In this document: piece after piece, positions 19,404 to 30,175 of the stretch | Layout: each line of letters starts with the position of its first letter | Position numbering within the stretch: position 1 is the stretch's first letter | Source of the DNA: Acidimicrobiaceae bacterium | GTDB taxonomy: Bacteria; Actinomycetota; Acidimicrobiia; Acidimicrobiales; RAAP-2 | Length of the DNA stretch: 64,000 bases | Direction of reading: 5' to 3' | Assembly (NCBI GenBank): GCA_003132165.1 | Contig: PKWW01000067.1 | Location: 62,001 to 126,000, forward strand | The notes under the pieces: model-generated | The model's input: the letters and a program-made list of their open reading frames with translations, nothing else | What the model was told of the DNA's origin: nothing | The model's database searches: none | Translations under genes and position numbers: made by a program

Positions 19404-21536
19404 TCAACCGGACTTCTTCGCCGAAATCGTGGTCGTGGTGGTCTTCGAAGTCGTTGGAACACTGAGTTTCGCCCGCAGCGTTACGGGCCTGATTGGGTGG
19501 GCCACCAAATAGTTGAACGTCTCGGCAACCACCGGCGCGGCCGCATCGGCGCCGTAACCACCCTCAGCGACGACGCACAGCACGACGTACTTCGGGTGCG
19601 CCACGGGACCGAAGCCTACGAACCAGGAGTTGGGCTCGTGTCCCGGGACATTGCTCGCCGTGCCGGTCTTTCCCGCAATCGGGAATGAGGAGAGCGAGAA
19701 GTTGACGATCGAGTGGAACGTTCCGTACGCTGTCCCCTTCGGATTCATCACGACCCCCTCGAGTCCCTGCAGGATCGGATTGCGCACGCCGGCGGGAAGG
19801 CTTACGTGCCCGAGCACGCGCGGCTGGTAACGGACCACGAGTTTGTTGTGTGCGTTCACGACTGCGGCGGCAACTTCGGGCTCGTAGCGCGTGCCACCGT
19901 TCGCGAACGTGGCGTAGCCGTTGGCCATCTCGATTGGGGTGATTGCAGTCGTGCCTTGACCGAAGGCCATCTCGATGTTGTCACCGGTGTACCAACTCAC
20001 GTTGGGGAACGACTTGGGGGCTTCCGCGTGCAGGGTCTTTCGCACGCTCGGCGAGTCAACGCGCCCCTGCCCTTCGTTGGGTAGGTCGATGTTCGTGTAC
20101 TGGTCGAGTCCGTATTCACTCGCGACGTTCTGGATCGGCGTCTGGCCGTACTTGCTCTGTTGGGCCCAGAACAGATACCCGAGGTTATAGAAGTAGTAGT
20201 CCGACGAGACCGTGAGCGCCGTCGGAAGGTCGATGAGCCCCGCACCCGCAGCTTCGTCGTCATGGAACACGCACCCGTGGTAACCCTGCAGACAACCGGG
20301 CACCTTAAACGAGCCGGTGTCGTCCACGGTCTTGTCGGCCGGGAAGACCCCGGTTTGTAACTCGGCGGTGGCGGTGATCATCTTGAAAGTGCTGCCCGGG
20401 GTGTACAGGCCCTGGATGGCGTAGTTGTTGAACGCGCCTTCGCTGAGCAACTGCTTAAACGTGGTGTTCGAGAGTCCGTTGACGAATGAATTCAGGTTGT
20501 ACGACGGGTAGCTCGACATCGCGAGCACGTCACCGTTGTTGGGATCAAGCACGATCGCCGCACCGTTGATCGCCGGAGGCAACTTGCCGTTCGTCGGGTC
20601 GGGCGTGCGACGCACTCTCAGAATGTCGCTCGCGAGATAGCCGTCAAGGGCCTTTTGCAGGCCAGTGTCGATGTTGAGCACCACCGAGTCACCGACCTTG
20701 GGCTCGGTAGTGTGCACCGCGCCAAGGATATTTCCGAACGCGTCCACCTCGAGGGTGCTGGTGCCGTCGTGACCACGCAGGTACTGCTCGTAAAAGGCCT
20801 CGATGCCAGTCTTGCCAATGGTCGAATCGGTCTGATAGCCCTTGCCCGGGTTCGCCTTGATCTCAGCGCCGGTGATGGGGCCCACGTAACCGAGTACCTG
20901 CGCGCCGACACTGCCTCCGTTGGGATAGGACCTGGTCGCGACGTCGAGCACCGACACGCCGGGGAACTCCTTGGGGTGCAGTTTGATGAACTCCACGTCC
21001 TTCGCCGGAGCGTGGCTGAGGATCGGGGCTGGCTGGTAAGGGTCGTATTGCTGGTTGTTGAGGTCGGCATTGATCTGCTTGACACTGAGGCCCGTCAACG
21101 AGGCGAGCGCGCCCTTGATGGGCGGGTAGAGATTGGCCTCGGCCCTCGAAAGTCGGATCTCGGTTGTCTGTACGTTGGCCACGAGTGGCTCGCCGCTTCG
21201 ATCGAGAATCACTCCGCGGCTCGCGGGAATCGTGCTTACGCGCAGCGAATTGGCGTCTACGGCCTGTACCGAGGAGCTGTAATCGGTCACCTGCAGGGTG
21301 AAGAGGCGCACCATGAGTATGAGGAACAAGAGGATGAAGAAGCCCCCGATGACGCTCCAACGACGCGCAGGGCGGTGCTGAACTTCGTCGGGCGACGCCA
21401 CGAGGTCACGGATGCCGACGGTCTTAGGCTCATTGATCGAGCGCCCGCGACCACGAAAAGGGCTGAGCGATACCCACGGACGCCAGATCCGCGAGAACCA
21501 CGATCCGGTCGGACGATCACGCCAGGAGCCCTTCAC
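19404..21536 (-). CDS. mrdA: Penicillin-binding protein 2, elongation-specific transpeptidase
   Basis: Class B PBP that cross-links peptidoglycan during side-wall elongation. The 710-residue form has a cytoplasmic tail, one membrane anchor (about 62-80) and the PBP dimerisation domain from about residue 90. The transpeptidase domain has active-site S382 in PGSTFK, second motif S444-S-D446, and KTG at K623. The SxD variant of the second motif is normal in PBP2. The C-terminus is Ser/Thr/Lys rich. Start: GTG at 21536 overlapping the mreD stop (GTGA), so 39 upstream residues are dropped. It is the last gene of mreB-C-D-mrdA, with no rodA following. Confidence 0.94.
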   Translation of the reverse strand: MKGSWRDRPTGSWFSRIWRPWVSLSPFRGRGRSINEPKTVGIRDLVASPDEVQHRPARRWSVIGGFFILLFLILMVRLFTLQVTDYSSSVQAVDANSLRVSTIPASRGVILDRSGEPLVANVQTTEIRLSRAEANLYPPIKGALASLTGLSVKQINADLNNQQYDPYQPAPILSHAPAKDVEFIKLHPKEFPGVSVLDVATRSYPNGGSVGAQVLGYVGPITGAEIKANPGKGYQTDSTIGKTGIEAFYEQYLRGHDGTSTLEVDAFGNILGAVHTTEPKVGDSVVLNIDTGLQKALDGYLASDILRVRRTPDPTNGKLPPAINGAAIVLDPNNGDVLAMSSYPSYNLNSFVNGLSNTTFKQLLSEGAFNNYAIQGLYTPGSTFKMITATAELQTGVFPADKTVDDTGSFKVPGCLQGYHGCVFHDDEAAGAGLIDLPTALTVSSDYYFYNLGYLFWAQQSKYGQTPIQNVASEYGLDQYTNIDLPNEGQGRVDSPSVRKTLHAEAPKSFPNVSWYTGDNIEMAFGQGTTAITPIEMANGYATFANGGTRYEPEVAAAVVNAHNKLVVRYQPRVLGHVSLPAGVRNPILQGLEGVVMNPKGTAYGTFHSIVNFSLSSFPIAGKTGTASNVPGHEPNSWFVGFGPVAHPKYVVLCVVAEGGYGADAAAPVVAETFNYLVAHPIRPVTLRAKLSVPTTSKTTTTTISAKKSG

Positions 21537-22045
21537 CGACGGGCTCGATCGCCCACGTTGCTCAGGACCTTGGCGATTCTCGTGACCGGGCGGGCCAGGA
21601 GAAGGAACGCGAACGCATTGACGACCATCATCGTGAGAAGACTGCCGCGCCAAAGTCCGAAGTTGAGTGCGAAGGCGCCACCGAAGGTGTAGAGCAGCGG
21701 CGCAGCGAACCCTCCGACCGCACCGATCACGGGCGTCACCCAGATTGCGGCGGAGTCGAGGTCACCAATCCCCTCGCGTCCGAGCCGCGACGCGCCGTAG
21801 GCGAGGATTATTCCGACGATCGCTGTGAGGCCGAACGGCGTGGTCGAATGCGTGTCGAACAACACGCCGCCCACCAATGCGACCCACAGCGCGAGCGACG
21901 TGAAACCCGTGAGACCCATAGCGAGGGGCCAGAGCCACACCAGCATCACCACTACCCCGCTGAAACGCAGCGTCGAAAGGACTTCGAGTTGCAGGGCGAC
22001 GATGATCAGCGTCACGATGGTCGCGGGAATAATCGCCCGACTCAC
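21533..22045 (-). CDS. mreD: Rod shape-determining protein MreD
   Basis: Small integral membrane protein of 170 residues with about five hydrophobic segments, starting [19 protein letters not shown]. It has the MreD-type block GLTAIVGIILAYGASRLGRE in the middle. MreD sequences are poorly conserved; the assignment rests on membrane topology, size and position between mreC and PBP2. It overlaps mreC by four bases (ATGA) and mrdA by four bases. Confidence 0.9.
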   Translation of the reverse strand: MSRAIIPATIVTLIIVALQLEVLSTLRFSGVVVMLVWLWPLAMGLTGFTSLALWVALVGGVLFDTHSTTPFGLTAIVGIILAYGASRLGREGIGDLDSAAIWVTPVIGAVGGFAAPLLYTFGGAFALNFGLWRGSLLTMMVVNAFAFLLLARPVTRIAKVLSNVGDRARR

Positions 22046-22860
22046 GTAGACGGCTCCCAGAGGACCACGTCCACGTAACTCAGGTGACGCAGGTCAGCGG
22101 TCGGACGCAGGATCAAGTTGTAAGTCGCCGCTCCGGGCGTGAGCGAGACCTTGGAGACCTTGGCGACGGGTAGACCCGCCGGAAACAATCCGCCCTCAAG
22201 TCCGTCGGTAGCGATGATGGTCCCCGGGCTGATCGAGGTCGCGAGCGGAATGGCCGTGGCCGCCAAACCATTGTTGACGCCGCGTCCACTGATCAACAAT
22301 GTGGTCGTGCCGCTGCCGTACGTGACGCCGATCGACGAATTCGTGTCGGTGATCAGACGCACGGTCGCGCCGTGGGGTGTTGTCGAGATCACACTGCCGA
22401 TCAAGCCGCCGTTCGCGACGACCGGCATGCCCGCGAGCACACCGTTGTCACGACCCACCGAGATATCGACGGTGGCGGCGAAGTTCGTGGGCGACAGTGC
22501 GGTGACCTGAGCCGCGACCGTCGGCAGGGATCCGACGAAGGGTACGTGCAGCCTCGTCGAGATCTGTTGGAGCTGACGCTCGAACGACCAGCCCTCGTTG
22601 GCGCGCAACTGCGCCTGGCCGAGTTCGTAGCGCAACTTCTGATTTTGACCGACGACGTCGGAGTAGTTGATGGCACCGGCGAGGAAGTGTCCGATCGGCC
22701 TCGCCACCTGATTGACAGTCCAACTGAACGGGCTGACGACGACATTGGCGGCGCCCTTCAGACCCGACGCCACGCCACCCGTGAGGTACAAGATCACCAC
22801 TAAGGCGGTCACGCCGACGCCAGCGGTCAGCGCCCGCCGTCTCGAACGTTCGGTGGCCAC
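22042..22860 (-). CDS. mreC: Rod shape-determining protein MreC
   Basis: Bitopic membrane protein of 272 residues: a basic N-terminus, one membrane helix (about 10-30), then a coiled-coil stretch containing [19 protein letters not shown] (about 73-92). The extracytoplasmic beta-rich MreC domain follows, with [18 protein letters not shown] and [10 protein letters not shown]. MreC connects MreB inside the cell with PBP2 outside and activates the elongation machinery. It lies four bases after mreB and overlaps mreD by four bases. Confidence 0.94.
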   Translation of the reverse strand: MATERSRRRALTAGVGVTALVVILYLTGGVASGLKGAANVVVSPFSWTVNQVARPIGHFLAGAINYSDVVGQNQKLRYELGQAQLRANEGWSFERQLQQISTRLHVPFVGSLPTVAAQVTALSPTNFAATVDISVGRDNGVLAGMPVVANGGLIGSVISTTPHGATVRLITDTNSSIGVTYGSGTTTLLISGRGVNNGLAATAIPLATSISPGTIIATDGLEGGLFPAGLPVAKVSKVSLTPGAATYNLILRPTADLRHLSYVDVVLWEPST

Positions 22861-22864
22861 GGTT

Positions 22865-23896
22865 TTAGCGCGAAGGGCTGGTCTTCAACATGCGCGAGAA
22901 GACGTCCAGCTCTTCGAGGCACATGCCGCTTCCTAGAGCCACGCAGTTCAACGGGTCGTTGGCCACGATGATCGGCATGTTGGTCTCGGCCTCGAGACGC
23001 GCGGCCATGCCATTCAGCAGGGCGCCGCCTCCAGTGAGCACGATCCCCTGTTCCATGAGGTCCGACGAGAGCTCGGGTGGCGTGCGGTCGAGTGTGACCT
23101 TCACCGCGTCCACAATGGCCTGCACGGGCTCTTCTATGGCCTTTCGAATCTGCTCGGTCGAGATGATGACGGTCTTCGGAAGGCCTGTCACGAGGTCACG
23201 GCCGCGAATCTCGGCGCGCAATTCCTCTTCGAGCGGGTACGCCGATCCGAGCTGAATCTTGATCTCTTCAGCGGTGCGCTCACCGAGCGCCAACTGGAAC
23301 TCCTTCTTCACGAACGCAACGAGTGCCTCGTCGAGCTCGTCACCACCGACTCGAATCGACTGACTCGTCACGATGCCACCCAGCGAGATCACCGCGACCT
23401 CGGTCGTGCCGCCACCGATATCGACGACCATGTTGCCGGTCGGCTCGTGGATGGGAAGGCCGGCGCCGATTGCTGCGGCCATTGGCTCTTCGATGATGTA
23501 GGCCTTGCGTGCGCCGGCGAACTCGGCTGCTTCCATGACCGCGCGCTGCTCGACGCCCGTGATGCCCGACGGCACGCAGATGACCATGCGAGGTTTCGCG
23601 AAACGACGCTGGTGCACGCGGTGGATGAAGTAGCGCAGCATCTTCTCGCAGATCTCGAAGTCGGCGATAACACCGTCCTTCAGCGGACGGATGGCCTGGA
23701 TGTTGCTCGGCGTACGGCCAATCATCCGCTTGGCCTCGGCGCCAACGGCGAGTGGCTTGCCGTCTTTCACGTCAACCGCCACCACGGACGGCTCGTTCAG
23801 GATGATGCCGCGCCCTCGCACGTACACCAAGGTGTTGGCCGTACCGAGGTCCACTGCCATGTCCCGGCCTAAAAATGAAAATCGACGATCAACCAT
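22865..23896 (-). CDS. mreB: Actin-like protein MreB
   Basis: Bacterial actin that positions lateral wall synthesis. The 343-residue sequence begins FLGRDMAVDLGTANTLVYVRGRG (phosphate-1 loop) and contains VCVPSGITGVEQRAV, the phosphate-2 block MVVDIGGGTTEVAVISLGG, and the C-terminal VLTGGGALLNG. Presence of an mre locus indicates a rod-shaped, laterally growing or sporulating ancestor, unlike mycobacteria, which lack MreB. First gene of mreBCD-mrdA; the 86 bases to ndk may carry the promoter. Confidence 0.97.
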   Translation of the reverse strand: MVDRRFSFLGRDMAVDLGTANTLVYVRGRGIILNEPSVVAVDVKDGKPLAVGAEAKRMIGRTPSNIQAIRPLKDGVIADFEICEKMLRYFIHRVHQRRFAKPRMVICVPSGITGVEQRAVMEAAEFAGARKAYIIEEPMAAAIGAGLPIHEPTGNMVVDIGGGTTEVAVISLGGIVTSQSIRVGGDELDEALVAFVKKEFQLALGERTAEEIKIQLGSAYPLEEELRAEIRGRDLVTGLPKTVIISTEQIRKAIEEPVQAIVDAVKVTLDRTPPELSSDLMEQGIVLTGGGALLNGMAARLEAETNMPIIVANDPLNCVALGSGMCLEELDVFSRMLKTSPSR

Positions 23897-23982
23897 GAGA
23901 ACCCTTTAACGAGAGCCCGACGTACGCTCTCTTTGTCATACAAGGCTAGGGCAGAACGCGAGAAGCCGACCGCAATTCTTAT

Positions 23983-24393
23983 TTAGCCCAAGTGGGGAAA
24001 GAAGATTCCAATCTCCCGTTGTGCCGACCCGAGCGAGTCCGAGCCGTGGATGAGGTTCTCCGCCATCTCGATGGCGAGGTCACCGCGGATCGTTCCGGGT
24101 GCCGCCTCCTTGGGATTCGTCGCCCCCATTAGGTTTCGAACCACCTTCCAGGTGTCGGCCGGTCCCTCGAATACAACCAGTAGCACGGGGCCCCGGGTAA
24201 TGAACGCCACGAGGTTTTCGAAGAAGGGCTTGCCGTCGTGTTCGGCGTAATGGAGCTTCGCCGTCGGCGCGTCAAGAGTGCGCAGTTCACCCGCCACCAC
24301 GCGAAGCTGCTTCGACTCGAGGCGACCGATGATCTCGCCGATTAGACCGCGCTCGACGCCGTCAGGCTTCACAATGACAAGGGTTCTATCCAC
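23983..24393 (-). CDS. ndk: Nucleoside diphosphate kinase
   Basis: Ndk transfers the gamma phosphate between nucleoside triphosphates and diphosphates through a phosphohistidine. The 136-residue enzyme has RTLVIVKPDGVERGLIG at the N-terminus, MGATNPKEAAPGTIRGD, and the active-site His in ENLIHGSDS (about residue 115). GTG start at 24393; the 82-residue upstream extension lies within folC and is discarded. It follows folC by 20 bases on the same strand. Confidence 0.96.
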   Translation of the reverse strand: MDRTLVIVKPDGVERGLIGEIIGRLESKQLRVVAGELRTLDAPTAKLHYAEHDGKPFFENLVAFITRGPVLLVVFEGPADTWKVVRNLMGATNPKEAAPGTIRGDLAIEMAENLIHGSDSLGSAQREIGIFFPHLG

Positions 24394-24413
24394 GGTCAGA
24401 AAATCTAACAGTC

Positions 24414-25742
24414 TCAACCGAGGTGGCGCGATGCGACATGAATTACCTCGCCGCGAACCTCGGCGACGAGATAGAGGCTGCCCGCGACCACAATGAGATC
24501 CTCGTCGGTGGACCGCTCTCTCGCGTGCGACAGAGCCGCCGTGGCGCTCGGGTGCTCGTAGGCGACGCCGCCATGACGACGCACCGCTTCGGCGACCTGG
24601 GACGCCGACACCGCTCTCGGTGATAGGGGGGCACAGCAATGGAACTCGGTGAAGCCGAGTGCAACGAGGGGGCTCACCATGTCGTCGACGTCGCGACCGG
24701 CCAGCATCCCAAGCACGCAGCGGCGCTGACCCTGCACGTGGAAAGCGCCATCGAGCGTGGCGACGAGCGCACGAATCCCCGCCGGGTTGTGCGCACCGTC
24801 GACGACGATCATCGGGCGCCGCGAGATGAGTTCCATCCGCCCCGGCATGCGGGCCTTCGCGAGCGTCGAGCCAACGACTTCGACACCGAGCGCGCGTCCG
24901 AGGAATGCCTCAGCGGCGACAATCGCCGTGGCCGCGTTGACACCTTGGTGGATCCCGTGGAGCGATACGAGGACGTCGGCGTAGTGCTCGTAGGGTGTCC
25001 GCAAGGTGATTGCGCGGCCGCCGACCGCCAGTTCGTTTCGTTCGATGACGAAGGAATCGTCGAGAAGCCACAATGTCGCGCCCAGTTCGGTCGCTCTTCG
25101 CTGGGCGATCTCCACCACGATTGCGTTGGTCGTCGCCACAATGGCGACGCCCTCGGTGCGGAAAATACCCACCTTGTCATTGGCGATGGCGCTGATGGTC
25201 CCACCGAGAACCGCCGTGTGGTCGAGGTCGACGTTCGTCAAGACCGCGACGTCGCTATCGATGACGTTGGTCGAATCCCACGTACCGCCCATGCCGACCT
25301 CGACGACGGCGACGTCAACGCCCTCGTCCGAGAAGTGCAGCAACGCCGCCACCGTCAAGAGCTCGAAACGGGTGAGTGCGATGCCGCTCACCGACTCGAC
25401 GTCGGCGAGCCGCGAGAACAGACCAATGAAGTCGTCGTCATCGATTGGTTCGCCGTTGACGGCGATCCGCTCATTTACCGCGTGCAGGTCGGGGCTGGTG
25501 AAGGAACCCACGCGCAGTCCGGTGGCGCTGAGCAAAGCGCTCGTGAGCGTGGTGGTCGTGCCCTTGCCATTAGTGCCCGTGATGTGAATTGTCGGATAGT
25601 CCAATTGCGGATCGGCAAGCAGACCAAGCGTGTCGACAATCGGCTGCAAGGTGGGCACCGCTTGACGATTGGGTGCGACGCGCTCGAAGTCGACGTGCGA
25701 TTCGAGCCAGGTCAACGCCTCAACGTACGAGTTGAACCGCAC
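24414..25742 (-). CDS. folC: Folylpolyglutamate synthase / dihydrofolate synthase
   Basis: Mur-ligase-family enzyme adding glutamate to dihydropteroate and/or folates. The 442-residue protein has the P-loop HITGTNGKGTTTTL (about 52-65), the TSPDLHAVNERI substrate block (about 81-92), the VEVGMGGTWDSTNVID metal-binding region (about 139-154) and the C-terminal DGAHNPAGIRAL. Length is normal. It lies three bases after clpX on the same strand and precedes ndk. The opposite-strand 461-codon frame is a shadow. Confidence 0.95.
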   Translation of the reverse strand: MRFNSYVEALTWLESHVDFERVAPNRQAVPTLQPIVDTLGLLADPQLDYPTIHITGTNGKGTTTTLTSALLSATGLRVGSFTSPDLHAVNERIAVNGEPIDDDDFIGLFSRLADVESVSGIALTRFELLTVAALLHFSDEGVDVAVVEVGMGGTWDSTNVIDSDVAVLTNVDLDHTAVLGGTISAIANDKVGIFRTEGVAIVATTNAIVVEIAQRRATELGATLWLLDDSFVIERNELAVGGRAITLRTPYEHYADVLVSLHGIHQGVNAATAIVAAEAFLGRALGVEVVGSTLAKARMPGRMELISRRPMIVVDGAHNPAGIRALVATLDGAFHVQGQRRCVLGMLAGRDVDDMVSPLVALGFTEFHCCAPLSPRAVSASQVAEAVRRHGGVAYEHPSATAALSHARERSTDEDLIVVAGSLYLVAEVRGEVIHVASRHLG

Positions 25743-25745
25743 CGA

Positions 25746-27008
<1,263 letters not shown>

Positions 27009-27068
27009 CCTCCGACACGACCACCGACCTGACCATCCTATGAGCCCCGGGGCTCAAAAAGAGGGCAC

Positions 27069-27677
27069 TTAAAGTCGAGCGGAGATAACTTCGTCGATGA
27101 GCCCGTATTCCACGGCTTCCGCGGCTCCGATTATGAAGTCACGATCGGTGTCTTTGGTGATGCGATCGACCGATTGACCGGTGTCGTGGGCCAGCATGGC
27201 ATTCAACATGTCCTTCATGCGAAGAATTTCACGGGCCTGGATCTCGATGTCCGACGCCTGGCCGCCGACCCCGCCCCACGGCTGGTGGAGTAGCACGCGC
27301 GCGTGCGGCAACGCATAACGCTTGCCCTTCGTGCCCGCACCGAGTAGCACGGCCGCAGCCGAAGCGGCCTGACCGAAGCAGAAGGTCGAGACGTCGGGCT
27401 TGATGTACTTCATCGTGTCGTAGATCGCGAGCAGTCCGGTGATGTCACCGCCGGGCGAGTTGATGTAGAGGTTGATGTCCTTATCGGGGTCCTCAGACTC
27501 GAGAAAAAGCATCTGGGCGCAAACCAGGTTGGCGATGGTGTCATCAATCGGCGTGCCGAGGAAGATGATCCTCTCACGCAGCAGACGGCTGTAGAGGTCG
27601 TAGGCACGCTCGCCGCGGTTCGACGACTCAACAACGGTTGGGACGAGGTAGTTCTGGGCTCGGTAGTTGTCGTTCAC
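27069..27677 (-). CDS. clpP: ClpP, proteolytic subunit of Clp protease
   Basis: Serine peptidase forming the tetradecameric chamber of ClpXP. The 202-residue protein has [17 protein letters not shown], the catalytic serine in [13 protein letters not shown] (about 101-113), the catalytic histidine in [15 protein letters not shown], and the aspartate in DTDRDFI (about 177-183). The short N-terminus suggests a minor propeptide at most. Many actinobacteria encode two tandem clpP genes; here only one sits between tig and clpX, nine bases after tig. Confidence 0.96.
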   Translation of the reverse strand: MNDNYRAQNYLVPTVVESSNRGERAYDLYSRLLRERIIFLGTPIDDTIANLVCAQMLFLESEDPDKDINLYINSPGGDITGLLAIYDTMKYIKPDVSTFCFGQAASAAAVLLGAGTKGKRYALPHARVLLHQPWGGVGGQASDIEIQAREILRMKDMLNAMLAHDTGQSVDRITKDTDRDFIIGAAEAVEYGLIDEVISARL

Positions 27678-27686
27678 GTTCCTACC

Positions 27687-29021
27687 TTAAGCGTCAAGCT
27701 CTTCGGACTGGTCCTCACGGAGCAATCCCTTGTCAATCTCGATGCCGTTGGGGTCGATAAAGGTGACGTTCTCGTTGAGCCAGCGCGAGGCCTTCATCTT
27801 GGCGACTTCGGCGTTGAACGTGGTGACCCGTCCGGTGTCGTGCAGGTTCTTTCGCAGCACTTCGGCGTCGACTCCCATGGACTCAGCGGTCGTCTCGAGT
27901 TCCTCGTCGATCTCCTCCTGGCTCGGCTCAAGTCCTTCGGCCTTCACGAGCGCGCGCATGGCGAGGTCGATGCGTACGCCTCGAACCGCGTCCTCTCGAA
28001 GGGTCGCGAGCAACTGATCAGGCGTCTGATTGGTCACCTGCAGGAACGATTCGAGGTTCAACTGCTGTTCAGAGAGTCGGTGACCCAGGTCGTGCAGACG
28101 CTCATTGGTCTCGGCATCGACGAGAGTTTCGGGAACGAGGTCCTCACTCACGAGTTCGCCAAGGGCAATCAGCATCGCGTCACGCTGGGACATCTGCGCC
28201 TCGACGACTTTCATTCGGCGCATCTGCGCGACGATCTTGTCGCGCATCTCGTCAACCGTCGTCCAGTCCGTGTTCTCCTCGACCCACTCATCGGTGAGCT
28301 CGGGGAGTTCGCGCTCCTTCACCTGCTTGAGCTGGAGCGTGTAGGTGGCGACGACGCCTCCACCCATACTGCTGTTCAGTTTCAGTTCCTCGCCGGCTTT
28401 CAGACCAAGAATCAATTCGTCCACGCCTTCGGCGATCGAGCCCGAGCCCACGGTGTACATGAAGTCGCTCATCTCAAGGGGTTCGACGTCGGTCGCGATC
28501 TGCTGGACATGGACGTCCATGGTGACGAGGTCGCCGGTGACAATCGGGCGCTCGACGTCCTTCAGGATTGCGTCGGTCTCACGAAAACGGTCGATCTGCG
28601 CTTCGACTTCAGAGTCCAAGACGTTCGGCGAGGGGATCGTCACGCGCAGAGTGCGCTGACCGGAAATCAATACATCGGGACGAACCTCGACCTCAGCCTC
28701 GAAGGTGAGCGGACCCTCGGTCTCTCCACCGGTGACGTTGATGTCGGGCTGGCCAATCGGGTCAATCAAGGTATCGGCGACGGCGCGGGCGTAGAAGTCG
28801 GGCATCGATTCGCGAATCGCTTCGGACCTCAGCACCTCGAGGCCGCCAATGTGCGCGACAAGCACGTTCTTCGGGACTTTGCCCTTTCGAAAGCCCTTGA
28901 CGCTCACTTGCTTGGCGAGAGTCTTGGCGGCGGCGTCAAGCGCCTCGTCCATTTCGGCGTCATCGATTTCAACGATGAGTTTGATTCGATTGTTTTCTAG
29001 GGTTTCTGAAGTGGCACGCAT
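27687..29021 (-). CDS. tig: Trigger factor
   Basis: Ribosome-bound chaperone and peptidyl-prolyl isomerase. The 444-residue protein has the ribosome-binding signature in VSVKGFRKGKVPKNVL (about 38-53), the FKBP-like domain (about 155-240, with YTVGSGSIAEGVDELILGLKAGE split across it), and a helical C-terminal chaperone region. The tail contains acidic DQSEELDA. It is the first gene of the tig-clpP-clpX-folC-ndk run, a widespread arrangement. Confidence 0.95.
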   Translation of the reverse strand: MRATSETLENNRIKLIVEIDDAEMDEALDAAAKTLAKQVSVKGFRKGKVPKNVLVAHIGGLEVLRSEAIRESMPDFYARAVADTLIDPIGQPDINVTGGETEGPLTFEAEVEVRPDVLISGQRTLRVTIPSPNVLDSEVEAQIDRFRETDAILKDVERPIVTGDLVTMDVHVQQIATDVEPLEMSDFMYTVGSGSIAEGVDELILGLKAGEELKLNSSMGGGVVATYTLQLKQVKERELPELTDEWVEENTDWTTVDEMRDKIVAQMRRMKVVEAQMSQRDAMLIALGELVSEDLVPETLVDAETNERLHDLGHRLSEQQLNLESFLQVTNQTPDQLLATLREDAVRGVRIDLAMRALVKAEGLEPSQEEIDEELETTAESMGVDAEVLRKNLHDTGRVTTFNAEVAKMKASRWLNENVTFIDPNGIEIDKGLLREDQSEELDA

Positions 29022-29055
29022 AGGAGATGCCAGCCTACCGGCTCGTTTGAGCGGG

Positions 29056-29874
29056 TTAAATCATGATGCAGAGGGCCTCGGCGAGGGCCTCGGCGATGGC
29101 CCGACTGCCCCTGACGTCGGTCGCCGAAGCCCCTAGAAATGCCTGGGCACTGATCCGTCCGGCCGCGCGGCGCCAGAAAATCGCCACCGGTGTGGTGATT
29201 TCGAGCGTGGCCGGTTGCGACGAGGAGTTCACCGGCACCGCGCGCCCGTCATGCACCTCGAGCATCACCGTGCGCGCGAGACGGCCACTGAGGTTCACCT
29301 GCACGACCGTCCCTTCGGGAGCCTTCATCTTCTTGCCCACCACGAACGGTAAGGCCGCCTCAAACCGATTCACCACGATCTCCTCACCCGGTCCGTGGTC
29401 GTCCTCGGGTTGGAGCAATGCGTCACGAATGTCCTGGAGGTGGATCCAGCTGTCCAGTACCCGGGTCTCTTGGAACCGGTGATAGGGCCGCTCCCCTTCG
29501 GGGCTCCAACCAACCTTCTCCCAACCGGTGTCATCCAGTGCGCGAAGCGCCACGAGCGAGCGGACCGTGGCATCGTGGAACTCATCGAGTACCTCGATGC
29601 CCGGTTCGTTGCGGTGCGCAACGACGAACGCCTCGTTCAGTTCGCCGATCGGGTTCTTCACGTACTCGGGCCACGGCCCCTCAAACTGGGGAACGGGTGC
29701 GCCGTGCAGCATCAACTCAAAGCCCAGGAGGTGGCTGAGCACGTCGCGCACGCTCCAACCCGGACACGGTGTCGCGGCGTCGTACGCCTCGGGCGGCAAT
29801 GGACGCACCAGGCGATCGATGGCGCTCCAGGTCTGATCGAGCGCGTCGATAATCCATTCGTAGGCCACGGGCAC
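29056..29874 (-). CDS. Maleylpyruvate isomerase-family, mycothiol-dependent protein
   Basis: A 272-residue protein with an N-terminal DinB-like four-helix metal-binding domain: WIIDALDQTWSAIDRL, then PCPGWSVRDVLSHLLGFE with the first His ligand (about 37-54). A C-terminal SCP2-like domain covers about 170-272 (GTVVQVNLSGRLARTVML). This is the architecture of actinobacterial mycothiol-dependent maleylpyruvate isomerases and many paralogues of unknown substrate. Its presence supports an actinobacterial host that makes mycothiol. It stands 34 bases from the tig start but is unlikely to share its function. Confidence 0.8.
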   Translation of the reverse strand: MPVAYEWIIDALDQTWSAIDRLVRPLPPEAYDAATPCPGWSVRDVLSHLLGFELMLHGAPVPQFEGPWPEYVKNPIGELNEAFVVAHRNEPGIEVLDEFHDATVRSLVALRALDDTGWEKVGWSPEGERPYHRFQETRVLDSWIHLQDIRDALLQPEDDHGPGEEIVVNRFEAALPFVVGKKMKAPEGTVVQVNLSGRLARTVMLEVHDGRAVPVNSSSQPATLEITTPVAIFWRRAAGRISAQAFLGASATDVRGSRAIAEALAEALCIMI

Positions 29875-29955
29875 CCTCTTTCAATTCTCACCCGCAGCCT
29901 ACGAAGCCCGGTCGTAAAACCGATGCATTGGACAAAATGAGTAACGTTGGTCAGA

Positions 29956-30033
29956 CGGGAAGTAGCGCAGCTTGGTTAGCGCGCCTGGTTTGGGACCAGG
30001 AGGCCGCGGGTTCGAATCCCGCCTTCCCGACCA
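29956..30033 (+). tRNA. tRNA-Pro (TGG)
   Basis: Cloverleaf read by eye: acceptor CGGGAAG (29956-29962) pairs with CTTCCCG (30023-30029), anticodon stem CCTGG/CCAGG encloses a seven-base loop with anticodon TGG at 29991-29993, and the T arm has GGTTCGAATCC. The 3' CCA is encoded. Stand-alone gene. Confidence 0.95.
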
Positions 30034-30175
30034 CGGACTTGGTCGGAAAAGCCCATGATCACTTGGTGGAAATCGACTGATGCCGATCGTGCGAGGTGCA
30101 GACTTTCCGTATTAAAAGGTGCGAGGCGGAGGTACAGGGCGGGCTCGGGCGACACGAAACTCGCCCAGAGTTCGA

